From positions 574,438,284 to 574,502,283 of the forward strand of contig NC_057863.1 in assembly GCF_019393635.1 (NCBI RefSeq): a stretch of DNA of 64,000 nucleotides, written 5' to 3'. Within the stretch, counting starts at the first letter, position 1. Each line of letters starts with the position of its first letter. The translations under genes were made by a program, and so were the position numbers. Of this stretch, positions 1 through 11,084 are shown in pieces. The DNA is from Dromiciops gliroides (lineage: Eukaryota; Chordata; Mammalia; Microbiotheria; Microbiotheriidae). The notes below the pieces were generated by a model, which saw nothing but the letters and a program-made list of their open reading frames with translations, was not told where the DNA came from and searched no databases.

Positions 1-582
1 ACATTTTAAAATAAAATATACCTGCTTCATCTTTATTATTATCACTAAGAAGAAATGATATCCTATTATGTTAACTAAAACACTCTTCTAAAGTATTTAT
101 GTATTTAGCAATAACCTAGAAAAGCTCTATGCTCTGCCCCCATATTGTCTAAAAGTTTGTGGTCTTCTTTTGAATTGTTTTATAAAAATAAAATTTTTTC
201 TTATGACAATTTGAAAAACTATATGTACCTGTGTGAACCTTCTCACTCATTTATATATATGTATATATGTGTACATACATATACATATGTATATGTTTAT
301 GTGAATGTACAGTACATGTGTATAAACATGTGTATGAACATCCACATGTATATGTACATGTATACGTATGATGATTGTGAAGTGTGTAATGCATGTAAAT
401 TTCATGAAAATTCTAATTGCTTGTTGTCCTAATTTTTACCCTAACATCAATTGAGCTTTATTGCCTCTAAATCTAATACAACCATTTCACATTATATAAT
501 TTTCATTAAAACATATGTCAAAATATGTTGAAATTTTCATTTGTGGCATTGTAATCACTGGTTTGCAAAGTAAGAATTTTCT
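1..582. other. AT-rich unassigned flank
   Basis: No gene or repeat family is recognised here apart from the dinucleotide-rich tract annotated separately. The single open frame in it is built mostly from that tract (TATG/CATA codons) and has no recognisable domain. Confidence 0.5.
251..370. repeat. Alternating purine-pyrimidine TA/CA/TG-rich tract
   Basis: About 120 bases of imperfect TATA, TATG and CATA units read alternately purine and pyrimidine. It is a degenerate microsatellite. Such tracts can take unusual helical forms, but nothing here shows a function. Confidence 0.7.
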
Positions 583-592
583 CTTAACGTCA

Positions 593-597
<5 letters not shown>

Positions 598-624
<27 letters not shown>

Positions 625-759
625 GCGGGGCAATGGGGGTTAAGTGACTTGCCCAGGGTCACACAGCCAGTAAGTGTCAAGTGTCTGAGGCCGGATTTGA
701 ACTCAGGTACTCCTGAATTCAGGGCCGGTGCTTTATCCACTGCGCCACCTAGCTGCCCC
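598..759 (-). mobile_element. tRNA-derived SINE (WSINE1-like, subtype A)
   Basis: Full-length minus-strand copy: T-rich tail at the left, complement of the CAGCTAGGTGGCGCAGTGG head at the right. It is flanked by a perfect 14-bp duplication, TTAACGTCATTTTC, at 584-597 and 760-773. The tail half carries the GCCCCGC ending and the GACACTTGACACTTAC block that mark subtype A. Any peptide read through it is a SINE by-product. Confidence 0.93.
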
Positions 760-773
760 TTAACGTCATTTTC

Positions 774-3290
774 AACAACATATTGTACAGATATCAATTG
801 AGCATCCTTAACTGCATTTGTTGCTTCATTCTCTTGCAATGAATAATATAAAGATTATTGTTTCTCAATTAATTGATCACAAATGTCTTCAGACATATGG
901 GTAATTCTCCTTCCCACTATATTATCTCCAACTAGAGCCATTCAAATCTGCTTTGCATATGAATCTAATTTTCTCTGGAAACATTCTCTTGTCTTGCCAA
1001 TTAATTCTGCATATACACCTTCAATATGCCATTTCAATTTATTAAAGATTTATGCTATCTGCTGTTGAAGCATTTTTTTTCAAAGTAAAACAAGGAAATT
1101 ATTCTAAAGAAAACTAGATGTCTTTAATAAAGAAACCAATGTTTTCTCCCAGTCCACATCTATGGCATCTAAAGGATGGCTTTAATTGTATAACATTGCT
1201 ATAGAATTGTTGTATAAAAAATTTTATTCCACGGCAAAATAGTATTTGCAGGTATTGACAAACTACTTGATAAATCATATGCAAATCAAACCAAATGAGT
1301 TGAATCCAGAGAATACCAATTAAAGCAACTGAAACTAATGTAAGCAAAGAAAATAAAGACAACAAAAACACTGGAGTTAAAGAAACAAAAAGTTAAAATG
1401 TTGAAAGGCCCAATCCAGAAAATTCAGTATACTATGTCACTTGAATTCACAAGAATTGTTATCAATAGAAAGACTACCACGTGCTTTGTATTCAAGTGTA
1501 TTTCACTTATGTATTTATCTATCATGAAGGGATATAATTTCAATTATTTCAAACTTAGAAACAATAACAATTTTAGAGCATTAAATTTAAATTCAATTGC
1601 TACAAATCTCAAGTGGTTATCACTCCTCTTGGGTTATTTTGATTTTATAAAAGTTTTAGCTTTCTTTTTTTTAAAACGTGCTTATTACATTGTACAAACC
1701 AAATTGAATTATATTGAGAAAGTTAATAGTTATTTAGGTACTTTATACTTCTACACAGATGGTTTAACTTTGAATTTATACATTTCACATTTAAAAGAAG
1801 GAAGCAGCATGGTTACACAACTCATAAGCTGATGCCAACTGACAATGATAGTGGAGTATCACTCTTGTGTCAAGATTCAATATGTGCCAACTCAGATTTG
1901 CCCTCACTTGCACATATTACATCAAATAATTGCTGCTTTATATTCATTATTCTAGCAGTTATCTCTTTTGTTGACTTTGATTCAAACATTAGTTTCAATA
2001 AAAAAGGGATGAATTTATGTAGCAGCTGTACTTGAATATATCCAGTAATTTTGACCATTGCCTCTGACCTTCCTTAAATGGTCTCATGTCTCCTCAGGAG
2101 GGCATACCTCAGAGTTTTGAAAATTCTGCCTTAAAATTATGGGGCAGTGCCATTTCAAAAATGTTGCCAAAGCTGTTTTTACAAGGTCTTTCTCATCAAA
2201 AGTTCACATCTTACCTGGAAGTGACCCCTTGATACTTGAGGAAGGTATTAAGTTCTCTCACAAGACACCAACCACTTGGGAAAAGCATATATACACACAT
2301 GAATTGTGTTCCTATTTGTTAGTACAAGAAAAGAAGATGGAAACACACGCAGAGAAAATACACAGAAACACACCCATGAAAGAAAAATTTCTGTTTTGGA
2401 AGTTTCAACTATGCAGTGGCACCTTCTTCACCAAACCAAATTGTTTGGATTTGTCTAGATGTCAACTGAAGACCCTTCTAACTCTTAGGTCCTGAAGTTC
2501 TGATTCTATAAGGTACCAAAGTTGCTTATCTAGCTAAGTAGGTACTGGAGGAGGTTTAACAAAATTTCATCCTCCTTAAATATGCCAAGCAATGTTATCA
2601 CTACATGTAACCACAAAGGAGGTACAGTGAAGATAAGTTGGAGATGCTCTGTTGCTAACTATTGCCCTGGTTAAGAATCAGCCAGCTACTACCATGCTTT
2701 ATCATAGCTGCTGGCCATGGTACTGACCGCTTCTTTTATAAAAGTCTTCTTTTCTAAGATATCCCTTCTTCCCTACCTGGGAAGGGGTGTGACTTTGATT
2801 CTTTGCACATATCTATGAGGACTTGACTCATCTATGGGAAAGATCTAGCACATTTAAAAAATTATCCCCTGTATGCTTGAGGTTCAGCATTTTCTTTCTT
2901 AAGTGACTCTTCAGTTTACTTAAAGGACTATTTACTGCTGTTTTGTACTCCATATAGGTAAATGAATGCCCCACACCCTACAACTTTCAGAGTTCTTTGG
3001 GGGATAGGTAGATTTCCAGTTTATTTTCATACTGCTTCTTTCTGTTGGGCAGAGGGTTAAATTTCAGTCTTGTTTTCTGTGAGCCTCTTCTTGCAAAAAA
3101 AAAAAAAAGATTTTTTGGGTTTCCCTGTTCATGGCACATAAATGATTGCTTGGCCTCTATTTACTCCATTACATTGTAGATGTGGGTGGTGGTAGAATTA
3201 AAGCCTTTCCCTTGTGGGAATGGTTTGAGGCATATACATGAGCAATACCTTACTACATCTTTTCAGACATTGCCCCATCATCATCATCAT
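774..3290. other. AT-rich unassigned stretch
   Basis: No gene is recognised. Several broken open frames occur on both strands. The minus-strand frame at 1114-1371 begins with a hydrophobic segment (LTLVSVALIGILWIQLIW) that would suit a membrane span, and another minus frame lies at 1870-2058. They are in different registers, separated by stops, and match no family I can name. The stretch ends with an A-run at 3096-3108 and a short CAT-rich tract at about 3277-3300. Confidence 0.4.
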
Positions 3291-4060
3291 CACCACCACC
3301 CACCCTTTCTCTTGCAACATTAACTTCTAATCTACTTGTCCTTTCTCTTCTATCCACAAACATGCCCGAATCTTCCTAACTTCTAAAAAATCCCTTTCCT
3401 TATCTCTAAAAACACATTTCTTTACTGACACACCAAAGCTCATTTGACCCTGTTGTCCCTTCAAGCTATTCAATATCTTTTCTCTCTTTCACAGTCAATC
3501 CCTTGCAAAGAATTGTTTCTCTTTATTGCATCCATGTCCTTACCTCCCACTCCTCAGTTCCTTGAAATCTGGCTGCAGACTTCATAATTCTATTGAAGAA
3601 AGTGCTTTCTCCACAGCTACCAATAATCATTTTATGACTAAGTCCAATGGTCATTTGTAGTCCTGATCCTACTTGAGTTTTCCATTGTTTTGATATCATT
3701 GATGACTCCTCCCATTCTGTACACTATCTTCCCTTGGCTTCTGTGGTGCTGCTCTGACTTGGTTTTATTCCTACATGTATGAGCACTCCTTATTAGTCTC
3801 CTTGTTGGATCATCATTCTTATTAACACCAATTAACCATGAAAGCCTCTGAAGGCTCTGCTTTGAGTATTTATCTCTTCTATCTCTAACAAGATGATTTC
3901 ATCAGCCACCATGTGTTCAATTATCATTTCGATGCAGATGACTTTCAAATATTTAAATTTGACCCAAATATTTCTCATGAATTTTAGTCCTTCATTGCCA
4001 ACCACCTGCTAGAATTACTTATCCAGATTCCTCATTGATATTTCAAACTTATTATTATCA
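3290..4060 (+). mobile_element. L2-clade LINE remnant, reverse transcriptase region
   Basis: A decayed ORF2 fragment in + orientation. From about 3734 the reading LGFCGAALTWFYSYMYEHS lines up with the L2/CR1 reverse transcriptase stretch LGF-D-ALSWF-SYLSDRS. Stops and frameshifts are frequent, so it is not coding. It continues beyond the MIR-type SINE at 4062-4290, which therefore inserted into it. Confidence 0.7.
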
Positions 4061-4061
4061 T

Positions 4062-4290
4062 GGGATAGTGGATAAGACTTCAAACTGGAATGTGTAGACT
4101 TGGGAGCATATCCTGCTTCACATACTTATTAATTGTCTGGTCCTTGTCAAGTCACTTAGCTTTATTGTGCCTTATTTTCCTCAGTAAAAAAAGGGGGTTG
4201 GAATTGATGGCCTCTGAGGTCCCTTCTGGCTCTAGATCTCTGAGGTTGTCATCCTTTTTCCCATTTTATGTATTTCTTTTGAAACTACCT
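4062..4290 (+). mobile_element. MIR/CORE-type SINE nested in L2
   Basis: Shows the MIR-like order: GGATAGTGGATAAGACTTC head, GTCAAGTCACTTAGC core, TTTTCCTCAGT then GATGGCCTCTGAGGTCCC and TCTAGATCTCTGAGG end. It is diverged, with no clear target duplication, and it splits the L2 remnant. Confidence 0.7.
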
Positions 4291-4299
4291 CCATTCTGG

Positions 4300-4985
4300 T
4301 AGTCATTGAGGTTTATAATCTCAGAGTCAGTCTTGACACTTTCCTTTTCTTTGATACTTACATCAAATCATTTGCCATTTTTGCTGTTTCTGTCTCCATG
4401 ACATTTCTTGTATCACTTCCATTTTTTCTATTCACACCCCAAAGTTCTAGTTCAGGCCTTTACTGCCTGGCCTATTACAATAGGCTCAGAATTGATCTCC
4501 CTGCTTTCAGTCTTCTTTCCCTTCAATCCATACTGAACATGACTTTGGGATTAATATTTTGAAGGTACTCACCACATTTCTCTACTGCTCATACCTTGAA
4601 TGATTCCCTTCTTCCTTTAGACTTTGAATTTAAGGCTCCCCCATATCTGGCTTCCACTTATTTTTTTATATTTATTTCACATTATTTTCTTGTATACCAT
4701 TTATATTCCTGTTCAATCAAGTTAGCTATTCTCTCCAAATTTAACTCTACATACCATCTCCTCTCTGTATGCATTTTCAGAGATTGTCTCCTATGTCTGA
4801 ATTATATTCCCTCTTCACCTTTGCTTTTTAGAATCCCTAGCATTCTTGAAAGCTTAGACATGACAAATCCTCCTTGATCCATGCCATCCCCTCTTACCTC
4901 TTTTATGTTTGTATTTCAAAGTTTTCCCTCAGTTTATTTTTTTCATCAGAAATTCTTGTAATGTAATTCTATTACATTAAAGGTC
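4300..4985 (+). mobile_element. L2-clade LINE remnant, C-terminal ORF2
   Basis: Continuation of the L2 fragment. It preserves the order seen in L2 ORF2: the region around TAGTTCAGGCC...CCTATTACAATAG (normally encoding the SRLDYCNS motif), then CTCCCTGCTTTCAG and the stretch leading to the 3' end. No open frame survives. Confidence 0.65.
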
Positions 4986-5486
4986 TATTTTATTCCCATA
5001 GGATTAGTTCAAAAATTTCTAGCCCGTTAGTTTATATCTTTTACCTCTGGTAATATTGTATTCCAAGATCTCCTTTCAATTAAAATAGAAGCTGCCAAGT
5101 CTTGTGTGACACTGACTATGATCCTTTGGTACTTGAATTGCTTTCCTCTAGATGATTGTAATATTGCTTTTTTGATATGGGAGCTCTGGATTTTATCTAT
5201 GGAATTCCTGGAGTTCACTGTTTTTCTTTAGCTGTTTGACAGCAGTGAACCATTAGCACATGAGTCCCATGAATTTCTGGAGATTCCAGTTCAAAGGAAA
5301 CACAATAAAAGATTGCCCCTTAAATCAGAGATATCTCTCATGCAAAAGAATACTCATATTGTTTTGTTTTGTTTTTTTCTGAATGAAATGTCCTGGATGT
5401 GGAACATAGAGAAAAAAAATGAAAAGGCAAAATGGAAATAGATTATACTGGGTTCTGAATGTCATGGTAAGAAGTTTCAATTCAGT
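4986..5486. other. Unassigned
   Basis: Moderately AT-rich DNA with no gene recognised. A short minus-strand open frame at 5027-5218 has no recognisable domain. Confidence 0.4.
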
Positions 5487-5840
5487 CCAAAAAGCATTTA
5501 TTTATTTATTTATTTGTTTGTTTGTTTATTTGGTGAGGCAACTGGGGTTAGGTGACTTGCCCAGGGTTACACAGCTAGTAAGTGTTAAGTGTCTAAGGCC
5601 GGATTTGAACTCAGGTCCTCCTGAATCCTGGGCCGGTGCTTTATCCACTGTGCCACCTAGCTGCCCCCCAAAAAGCATTTATTAAAGGCCTATTTTGCAT
5701 GATGAGCAATGCCAGACAATAAGAAATACAAAGATGGGAATATTGTGCAGCCCCTGTGCTCAAGGATCTGTCCTTCCACAAGTGGATATAGATGTAAATA
5801 AAAAGTAAATACAATATAATTTGAAGAATACAATAACATT
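5487..5840 (-). mobile_element. L2 3' end, split by a SINE
   Basis: The bases AAAAGCATTTATTAAAGGCC and the following interior are the complement of the usual L2 3' end (GGCACATAGTAGGCGCTTAATAAATG). The first 16 bases are duplicated around the SINE at 5503-5667, so the SINE inserted at the very end of this L2. Confidence 0.65.
5503..5667 (-). mobile_element. tRNA-derived SINE (subtype B)
   Basis: Minus-strand copy flanked by a perfect 16-bp duplication CCAAAAAGCATTTATT at 5487-5502 and 5668-5683. Its tail complement reads TTTATTTATTTGTTTG, a decayed poly(A). Head, A-box and B-box blocks are intact. Confidence 0.92.
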
Positions 5841-5849
5841 AACCAGAGA

Positions 5850-6015
5850 GTTTACAAGATCATAGATTTCCTACTGAAACTGTCTTTAAAGGCTATTGAA
5901 TCCATCACCTCTGAACTGCAGAAAGACTAAATAATTTTTCCAAAGGTAAGAGGTATCCAAAGTAGTATTTAAACCTAGGTGCTCTCCTTCTTGATCCATT
6001 GTACTATATCACGGA
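5850..6015 (-). mobile_element. MIR-type SINE fragment
   Basis: Reads ATCATAGATTTCCTACTG, then a reduced core and CCTAGGTGCTCTCCTTCTTG...CCATTGTACTAT, the complement of a MIR-type head. Strongly diverged. Confidence 0.5.
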
Positions 6016-6240
6016 ACCTGAAGCTTAGTATTAAAGAAACCTAAGGATTCTAAGAAACAAAGTAGATAGAGTGTATTGGAGACATGTGGGACAATCTGTG
6101 CAAAGTCATAGAGATAAGTGATAAAGTAAAGAGTCTTGAGAAACAGATAGTAAGGTAATCTAGCTAGAATATAGAGTACAGGAATGAAAGCTCCTTGAGG
6201 GTAGGGACTGTCTTTTCCTTCTTGTAAAAAACAACTGACT
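6016..6240. mobile_element. L2 debris
   Basis: Contains pieces resembling the L2 interior on the minus strand. A + strand L2 3' stretch follows at about 6188-6225 (GCTCCTTGAGGGTAGGGACTG). Boundaries are unclear. Confidence 0.4.
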
Positions 6241-6299
6241 TAGAAAATAGGTCATAGAGAGATAATTTAAGAATCACTGAACTCCATTAAAAACATGAT

Positions 6300-7004
6300 T
6301 TTTTGGTGATATAGTTTATTCATTAATTTTTAACAACAACATTTTTATTTAAAGTTTTGAGTTCTGGAGCAGCTAGGTGGTACAGTGGATAGAGCCCTGG
6401 CCCTGGATTCAGGAGGACCTGAGTTCAAATCCGGTCTCAGTCACTTGACACTTACTAGCTTGGCCGACCCTGGGCAAGTCACTTAACCTCATTGCCTCAC
6501 CAAAAACAAAAAATTAAAAATAAAGTTTTGAGTTCCAAATTCTATTCTCCTTCCCTTCCTTCCCTCCCTGCTCTCTGAGGCAAGTAAGCAATCAGATATA
6601 GGTTATATATGTGCAATTATCTAGAACCTTACCACATTAGTCATTTTTGTATATGAAAATGAATAAAGAAAAAAGAAATAAAGCAAAAAATAGATGCTTC
6701 AGTCTGTGTTCAATCAATATCAGTTGTTTTCTTTGGAGGTGGATAGTATGCTTCATCATTAGTCTTTTGGGATTGTCTTGGAACATTGTATTGCTGAGAA
6801 TAGTTAAATCATTCACTGTTGCTCATCCAACCATATTGTTGTCACTGTACACAACACTCTCCTGGTTTCTGCTCATTTCAGTATACATCAGTTCATATAA
6901 GTCTTTCCAGCTCTTTCTGAAATTGGTCCTTTTTTATCAATTTCTTATAGTACAATAATATTCCATCACAGTCATATACCATAGCTTGTTTATCCATTCC
7001 TTTC
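6300..7004 (-). mobile_element. L1 3' UTR, minus strand (left part)
   Basis: Reads as the complement of a marsupial L1 3' region. Landmarks shared with other copies in the window are CTCCTGGTTTCTGCTCATTTC, CATCAGTTCATATAAGTC and CAATAATATTCCATCAC (compare 53940-54090). It is interrupted by a SINE at 6365-6521 and then by an LTR-like element at 7005-7507, after which the L1 resumes. Confidence 0.8.
6365..6521 (+). mobile_element. tRNA-derived SINE in L1
   Basis: Plus-strand copy flanked by a perfect 14-bp duplication AAAGTTTTGAGTTC at 6351-6364 and 6522-6535. It mixes subtype features: TTGACACTTAC in the core but a CATTGCCTCACC tail. The insertion splits an L1 3' UTR. Confidence 0.92.
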
Positions 7005-7507
7005 TGTGATGAAATAACGGGATTTAGCAGATACTCACCCACCTGGAGATTAATCTAGACTGATTGAATCAAGTGAGAATTATTGACTACTGATTAGCCT
7101 ACTTCAAATTAACTGGATTGTAATCACACCTGCCTAGCCCTTAAGAAGGTATTTGTTCTTAGAGCTAGACTGTGAACTCAACTTGAGAACACCTTCAAAA
7201 ACCAATGGATTTGGATGATGCAACCAATCGCTTGAAGCAGTGTATAAGGACCGCCTCTGTTCCAGACCTATAAAAAGCTTCCACAATCAGCTTGCTGGAG
7301 AGTTTGTGATTGAAGCAGGCTGGTGGCTAGTGTTGGAGGACTTGAGGAAGAACCCGATCACGGCTGGAACTCTAGGCCTAGATAGGCCTTTCTTAACTTT
7401 CTGAAACTCCATGTGAATACCTGTATGCTTTAATAATGTTAATGCCCAAAGACTGGTTGCTAAAGCTTCTAATTTAAGGCGACCACAATATAGATTTTAA
7501 AATCACA
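7005..7507. mobile_element. Solo LTR-like insertion inside L1
   Basis: A 503-bp block separates two pieces of one L1 3' UTR. It begins TGTGAT (7005-7010) and ends ATCACA (7502-7507), the short inverted TG...CA ends typical of retroviral LTRs. A TATA-like TATAAAAAG lies at 7269-7277, roughly central, so + orientation is suggested. No internal viral genes flank it, hence solo LTR. A target duplication is not clear (TTTC versus TTTG at best). A non-autonomous DNA transposon is the alternative, but only six bases of the ends are inverted repeats. Confidence 0.55.
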
Positions 7508-7605
7508 TTTGATTTCCAATTCTTAGCCACCACAAAAAAGAGCTGCTATAAATATTTTTGTCCAAATAGGTCTAAAAATGATGATTTTTTGAAAAGCTTG
7601 GACAC
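7508..7605 (-). mobile_element. L1 3' UTR, minus strand (right part)
   Basis: Resumes exactly where the left part stops: TTTGATTTCCAATTCTTAGC, then AAAGAGCTGCTATAAATATT. The same order is uninterrupted at 54118-54175, which supports a later insertion between the two halves. Confidence 0.85.
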
Positions 7606-7854
7606 TATATTTCAGAAAGGATAAATATAAACTGTCCATTTCTATTAGAACCAGAGGAAAAAGTAAGTTAAGAGGAATATACTGATCACTGCCTAAAAAA
7701 CTCCAAAAGTGACCTGCCTCCTAGAATAACAACTCCATGTAGAAAAAAAAAAGCAATTTGCTTCCCTAGAGAAGTCTCACCTTTGACAACAGAGTCTCAA
7801 TAGTGGTGCCTTTAGGGTCCTAACCAGTACAAATGAGACCCAGAAGAACACAGC
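7606..7854. other. Unassigned
   Basis: No gene or repeat family recognised. Confidence 0.4.
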
Positions 7855-7985
7855 CCTTTCTTGTGATGTTGGGCAAAAATGTTAACCTCTCTGGGACTCG
7901 GTTTTTTCATCTGTAAAAATGAATGGATTGTACTATGGTCTTCCAGGTCCCTTTCAGCTCTAGATCTGTGATTCTTTGATCTTAG
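7855..7985 (+). mobile_element. MIR-type SINE, 3' half
   Basis: Shows TTAACCTCTCTGGGACTCGG, TTTTTTCATCTGTAAAAATG, then CAGGTCCCTTTCAGCTCTAG and a GATTCTTTGA end. The head is missing or too diverged to see. Confidence 0.7.
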
Positions 7986-8270
7986 AGTATTCAGAGAAGC
8001 CCAAACTCTCTTCCCAGAGGGTCTGAGCCTTGAAGAAACCTTCTCTGCAAGCAGTTTCATGTCAGGCAATTCTGTGTGTATAGAAGCACTTCTTTCTTCT
8101 GAATCTATGGAAGGACTAGGATCCTGAAGTCATCTCTTCCCCCACTCAATCTCATTCTTTGCTGCTGCTCCTAGCTTCCTTCCCCCTCCCCCCATCCCAC
8201 CATTGGAGATGTGAGTCAGGTAGTACCTCAACTGTTTTTGCCTCAGGTGAAAAAAATTCCTGGTTTTGTC
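7986..8270. other. Unassigned
   Basis: No gene or repeat recognised; a pyrimidine-rich patch lies at about 8165-8200. Confidence 0.4.
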
Positions 8271-8758
8271 TCTAAATCTATTTTCTGTTCTTACAGGAGA
8301 CAATAAGGTGGTTGGCATCTCTTGATGCCCTATGGGGCTCATAAAGGTTAAACCGTAGGCTAGGTTTAATCATGGCACCATAAAGCAATGATAGGAGATC
8401 ATAGCTTGTGTCTGTTGCTGTTCTAATGTTGATTGATAGGTTACAGTTTTTTTTAGATTGCATCAGTAATTCATGCTTTATTACTCCCGAATTAGTGTAA
8501 TGCTTCAAATCATCTTGTGGTAATTCAGCACAATTATCCATATTTATGAATAATTCCTGTAGGGCGAGAATATTAATTCCTTCTGTTCAGATCATGCCTA
8601 TCAACCAATGCCCAGATACTACCCAACTATTCCACATACTTAATGGAGAGGCACTTTACACTTTCGAAAGAGTTTATAAATATTGTCTAGTAATAATTTC
8701 TTTAGCTAGTTGGTCAATGTGCTCTCTATTCCAAAGGTCTGTAACACTGTAAGTAGTA
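8271..8758. promoter_or_regulatory. Possible conserved non-coding block
   Basis: Contains no repeat I recognise and has an even, non-simple composition. Homeodomain-like cores are dense: TGATTGATAGG near 8433, CCGAATTAGTGTAATG near 8487, and CCATATTTATGAATAAT near 8537. Short open frames on both strands match no family. Regulatory function is an inference from motif density and lack of repeats; cross-species conservation cannot be seen here. Confidence 0.2.
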
Positions 8759-8759
8759 A

Positions 8760-9010
8760 TTATAACAGCAAGCATTTCTGTAGCATTTGAACATCTGAAT
8801 AGTACCTTATATATGTTATTTCATTTGATCCTCAAAATAACCCCGTGGTGGGTGTAGGTTACTATTATATATCCTATTTCATTGATATGAACATTGAGGG
8901 TCAGGCATTAAGTATCTAGCGAAGGATCACACAGCAAGCAAGTGTCCCAGTCAGGTCTTAACTAACTCCAATTCACAAGCCATATATAGCTATGCCATCT
9001 AGTTGGCTCA
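8760..9010 (-). mobile_element. MIR-type SINE, near full length
   Basis: Reads as MIR complement: AGCATTTCTGTAGCATTTG, TTATTTCATTTGATCCTC, AAATAACCCCGTGG, a reduced core with GATCACACAGCAAGCAAGTG, and a head complement TATGCCATCTAGTTGG. Confidence 0.75.
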
Positions 9011-9655
9011 AAGCCCAAAAGAAAAGGGCCTGGTTCTCAAACTGAAGCCAGGCTGTAATCTCTAGTGTGGCAGGCATGTACTATTCACTTTCATCTCCTT
9101 CATATCTTTCCCCAGTTCCAGATAAGAGATTTCATAAGTCACTTTTCCATGATACAAGTATCTCTCAGATCCCTTCCTCTCCCTGAGGTATAGATCGTAC
9201 AGTGCACTATAAAGGAATTTGAAGGAGACATTGACAATACTTTTTATTATTCATTTTCTTCTTTGGTGCACAAAAATCTTCATTTTCAGAGATGCTGGGT
9301 ATAATCTCAGCACCAATCCGTGTCCTGCATGTTGGCACAGAACTTAATATAAATAGATCTTGTGGCATATCTCAGAATGAAGGGAGATAGCTTAGAACTG
9401 GCTATTATGAAGATGATGCAAGGAAGGATGAACTATTGGGTTACTGGTCGCCACCTGATCCTGAGAGCTTTAAATTTCTTTTGGAAATCATTTCTGCTAT
9501 ACTGTAATTTGAACCTGAATGCTAATTATTTAGTCTGTCAGACCAATATAAACCTCTCTTTATTTCCACTTTCATTTTTTTTCCTTTACTATTTTATTCT
9601 GTCTTCTCTGGCTAGTGTTCCAAAGCTATTGGAGGTGGTGAACCCTTATGTTTCA
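9011..9655. other. Unassigned
   Basis: No gene recognised. The open frame 9362-9664 (+) is hydrophobic and T-rich, with no domain. Confidence 0.4.
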
Positions 9656-9656
9656 T

Positions 9657-9905
9657 GTTTTTAGTCATTTTCAGTTGTGTCTGACTCTTTATAACCCCAT
9701 TTGGATTTTCTTGGCAAAGATACTAGAATGATTTCAATTTCCTTCTCCAGCTCATTTTACAGATGAAGAAAATTGAGGCAAACAGGGTTAAAATGACTTG
9801 CCCAAGGCCACACAGCTAGTAAGTGTCTGAGGCCAGATTTTAATTCATGGAGATGAATCTTCTTGTTTCGAAGCCTAGTGCTCTATTCACTGTGCCACCC
9901 TGCCC
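9657..9905 (-). mobile_element. SINE with RTE/BovB-like tail
   Basis: Starts with GTCATTTTCAGTTGTGTCTG, then CTCTTTATAACCCCATTTGG, CTTGGCAAAGATACTAG and CCTTCTCCAGCTCATTTTAC, followed by the complement of a tRNA-like core and head. The first blocks resemble the 3' tail of RTE/BovB LINEs as I remember them. Further copies lie at 12330, 19685, 38127 and 52430. Confidence 0.75.
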
Positions 9906-9987
9906 ATATGAACCTTTATGTATCTCTATACTATTTATCACCAGAGCTTTTATAGCCTCAGAATATATACCCCCAACCTTCACTAAT

Positions 9988-10130
9988 AGTTACAAATATC
10001 CCAGAGTGGAATGGGTCACCTCAGACAGTAGTGAGCTCCCATCCCTTGATACTTATAAGGAGGAAGTTGAATGAGAATTTATTAGTGATGTTGTAGAGAG
10101 GATTCTTACTTACATATAGATTTATCTAGA
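9988..10130 (+). mobile_element. CR1/L3 LINE 3' end
   Basis: Reads AGAGTGGAATGGGTCACC, AGTAGTGAGCTCCCATC and GATGTTGTAGAGAGGATTC, the order found at the CR1/L3 3' end. A second copy is at 13695-13865. Confidence 0.6.
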
Positions 10131-10387
10131 ACAGAGGTAGCAAACATGCTACCCTCAAGGTGCCTCCAAAATTCCAGAACGATGCCTCAATCAGATTAAA
10201 ATGTAATTGGGGAATGTTTAACAAAATAAATAAACATGTATTGATGAGGATCTTCCTTTCCAGGATGTAGATCCTAACCCATCCTTTTGCTCTTTCTTGC
10301 CTGAGTCTTGTCCATCTCGTCACTTAATTTCACAACAAGAGGTCCGCCCAATGTGCTGGAAGTCTTCCATACTTTCTATTAACATCA

Positions 10388-10572
10388 TGTTGTTGTTGTT
10401 TTTCCTTCATTCTCAAAGAGGACCATGACAAGAAGAGGTGATGTCATGACTTGCAGTGAATTGGATTTAAGTGAGGGAGGGCTGTGCAAGGTCACCCACC
10501 ACACTCTGTCCTCCAGAGTCATCCGTGTCTGGTGGCAAGATAGACATCAGGATGACTGGAAATGGCCCTGGA
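10388..10572 (+). repeat. Unnamed interspersed repeat
   Basis: The stretch TTCATTCTCAAAGAGGACC, GTGATGTCATGACTTGCAG and GAGGGAGGGCTGTGCAAGG matches a repeat I remember as recurrent in marsupial DNA, but I cannot name the family. Orientation is arbitrary. No gene. Confidence 0.45.
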
Positions 10573-10870
10573 TGTTAAAGGCAACATCATGTGGATATCA
10601 GTGAAATGCATTGGTTGTCCATTGTTTTGGCCTTACTTCTTCTGTTTGACCAATTCATCTTCTTTTTTGATCTTCCATTTCTTTGATGAAATTCTTTTCT
10701 TTAGTTCTTTGCAGTTCCTTATTTGTTACATGTTACAGTTTGCTCATACCTACCATGTAACTCTTCATTGTCCTCTGCATGATATTTAGTTCTGATTCTT
10801 CAGAGACATTAGTATTCTATGATTCATAGCCATACAAACATCAGAACAATTTTGGTTTGAAAATATGGTC
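10573..10870. other. Unassigned, possibly LINE debris
   Basis: T-rich sequence with no gene. Phrases such as GATTCATAGCCATAC hint at decayed RTE-type LINE sequence on the minus strand, but this is weak. Confidence 0.25.
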
Positions 10871-10871
10871 C

Positions 10872-11050
10872 AAGGGCAGCTAGTGGGACAGTGAATAAAG
10901 CATCAGCCCTGGATTCAGGAGGACCTGAGTTCTAATCCAGTCTCAGACACTTGACACTTACTAGCTGTATGACCCTGGGCAAGTCACTTAACCCTCATTG
11001 CCCCCTCCCCAACAAATGAACCAACAAACAAAATTTTTAAAAACCAAAAT
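10872..11050 (+). mobile_element. tRNA-derived SINE (subtype A)
   Basis: Shows the AAGGGCAGCTAGTGGGACAG head, AGTTCTAATCC B-box and a CCTCATTGCCCC tail followed by A-rich sequence. The A box is damaged. A target duplication is not clear. Confidence 0.85.
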
Positions 11051-11084
11051 AAAATAAAATTTTTAAATGGTTCATTGTTTTAAG

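Noticed and set aside
1398..1832. 144-codon + strand frame
   Set aside because: AT-rich, dominated by Leu, Asn, Phe, Tyr and Ile, with no domain; expected by chance at this composition.
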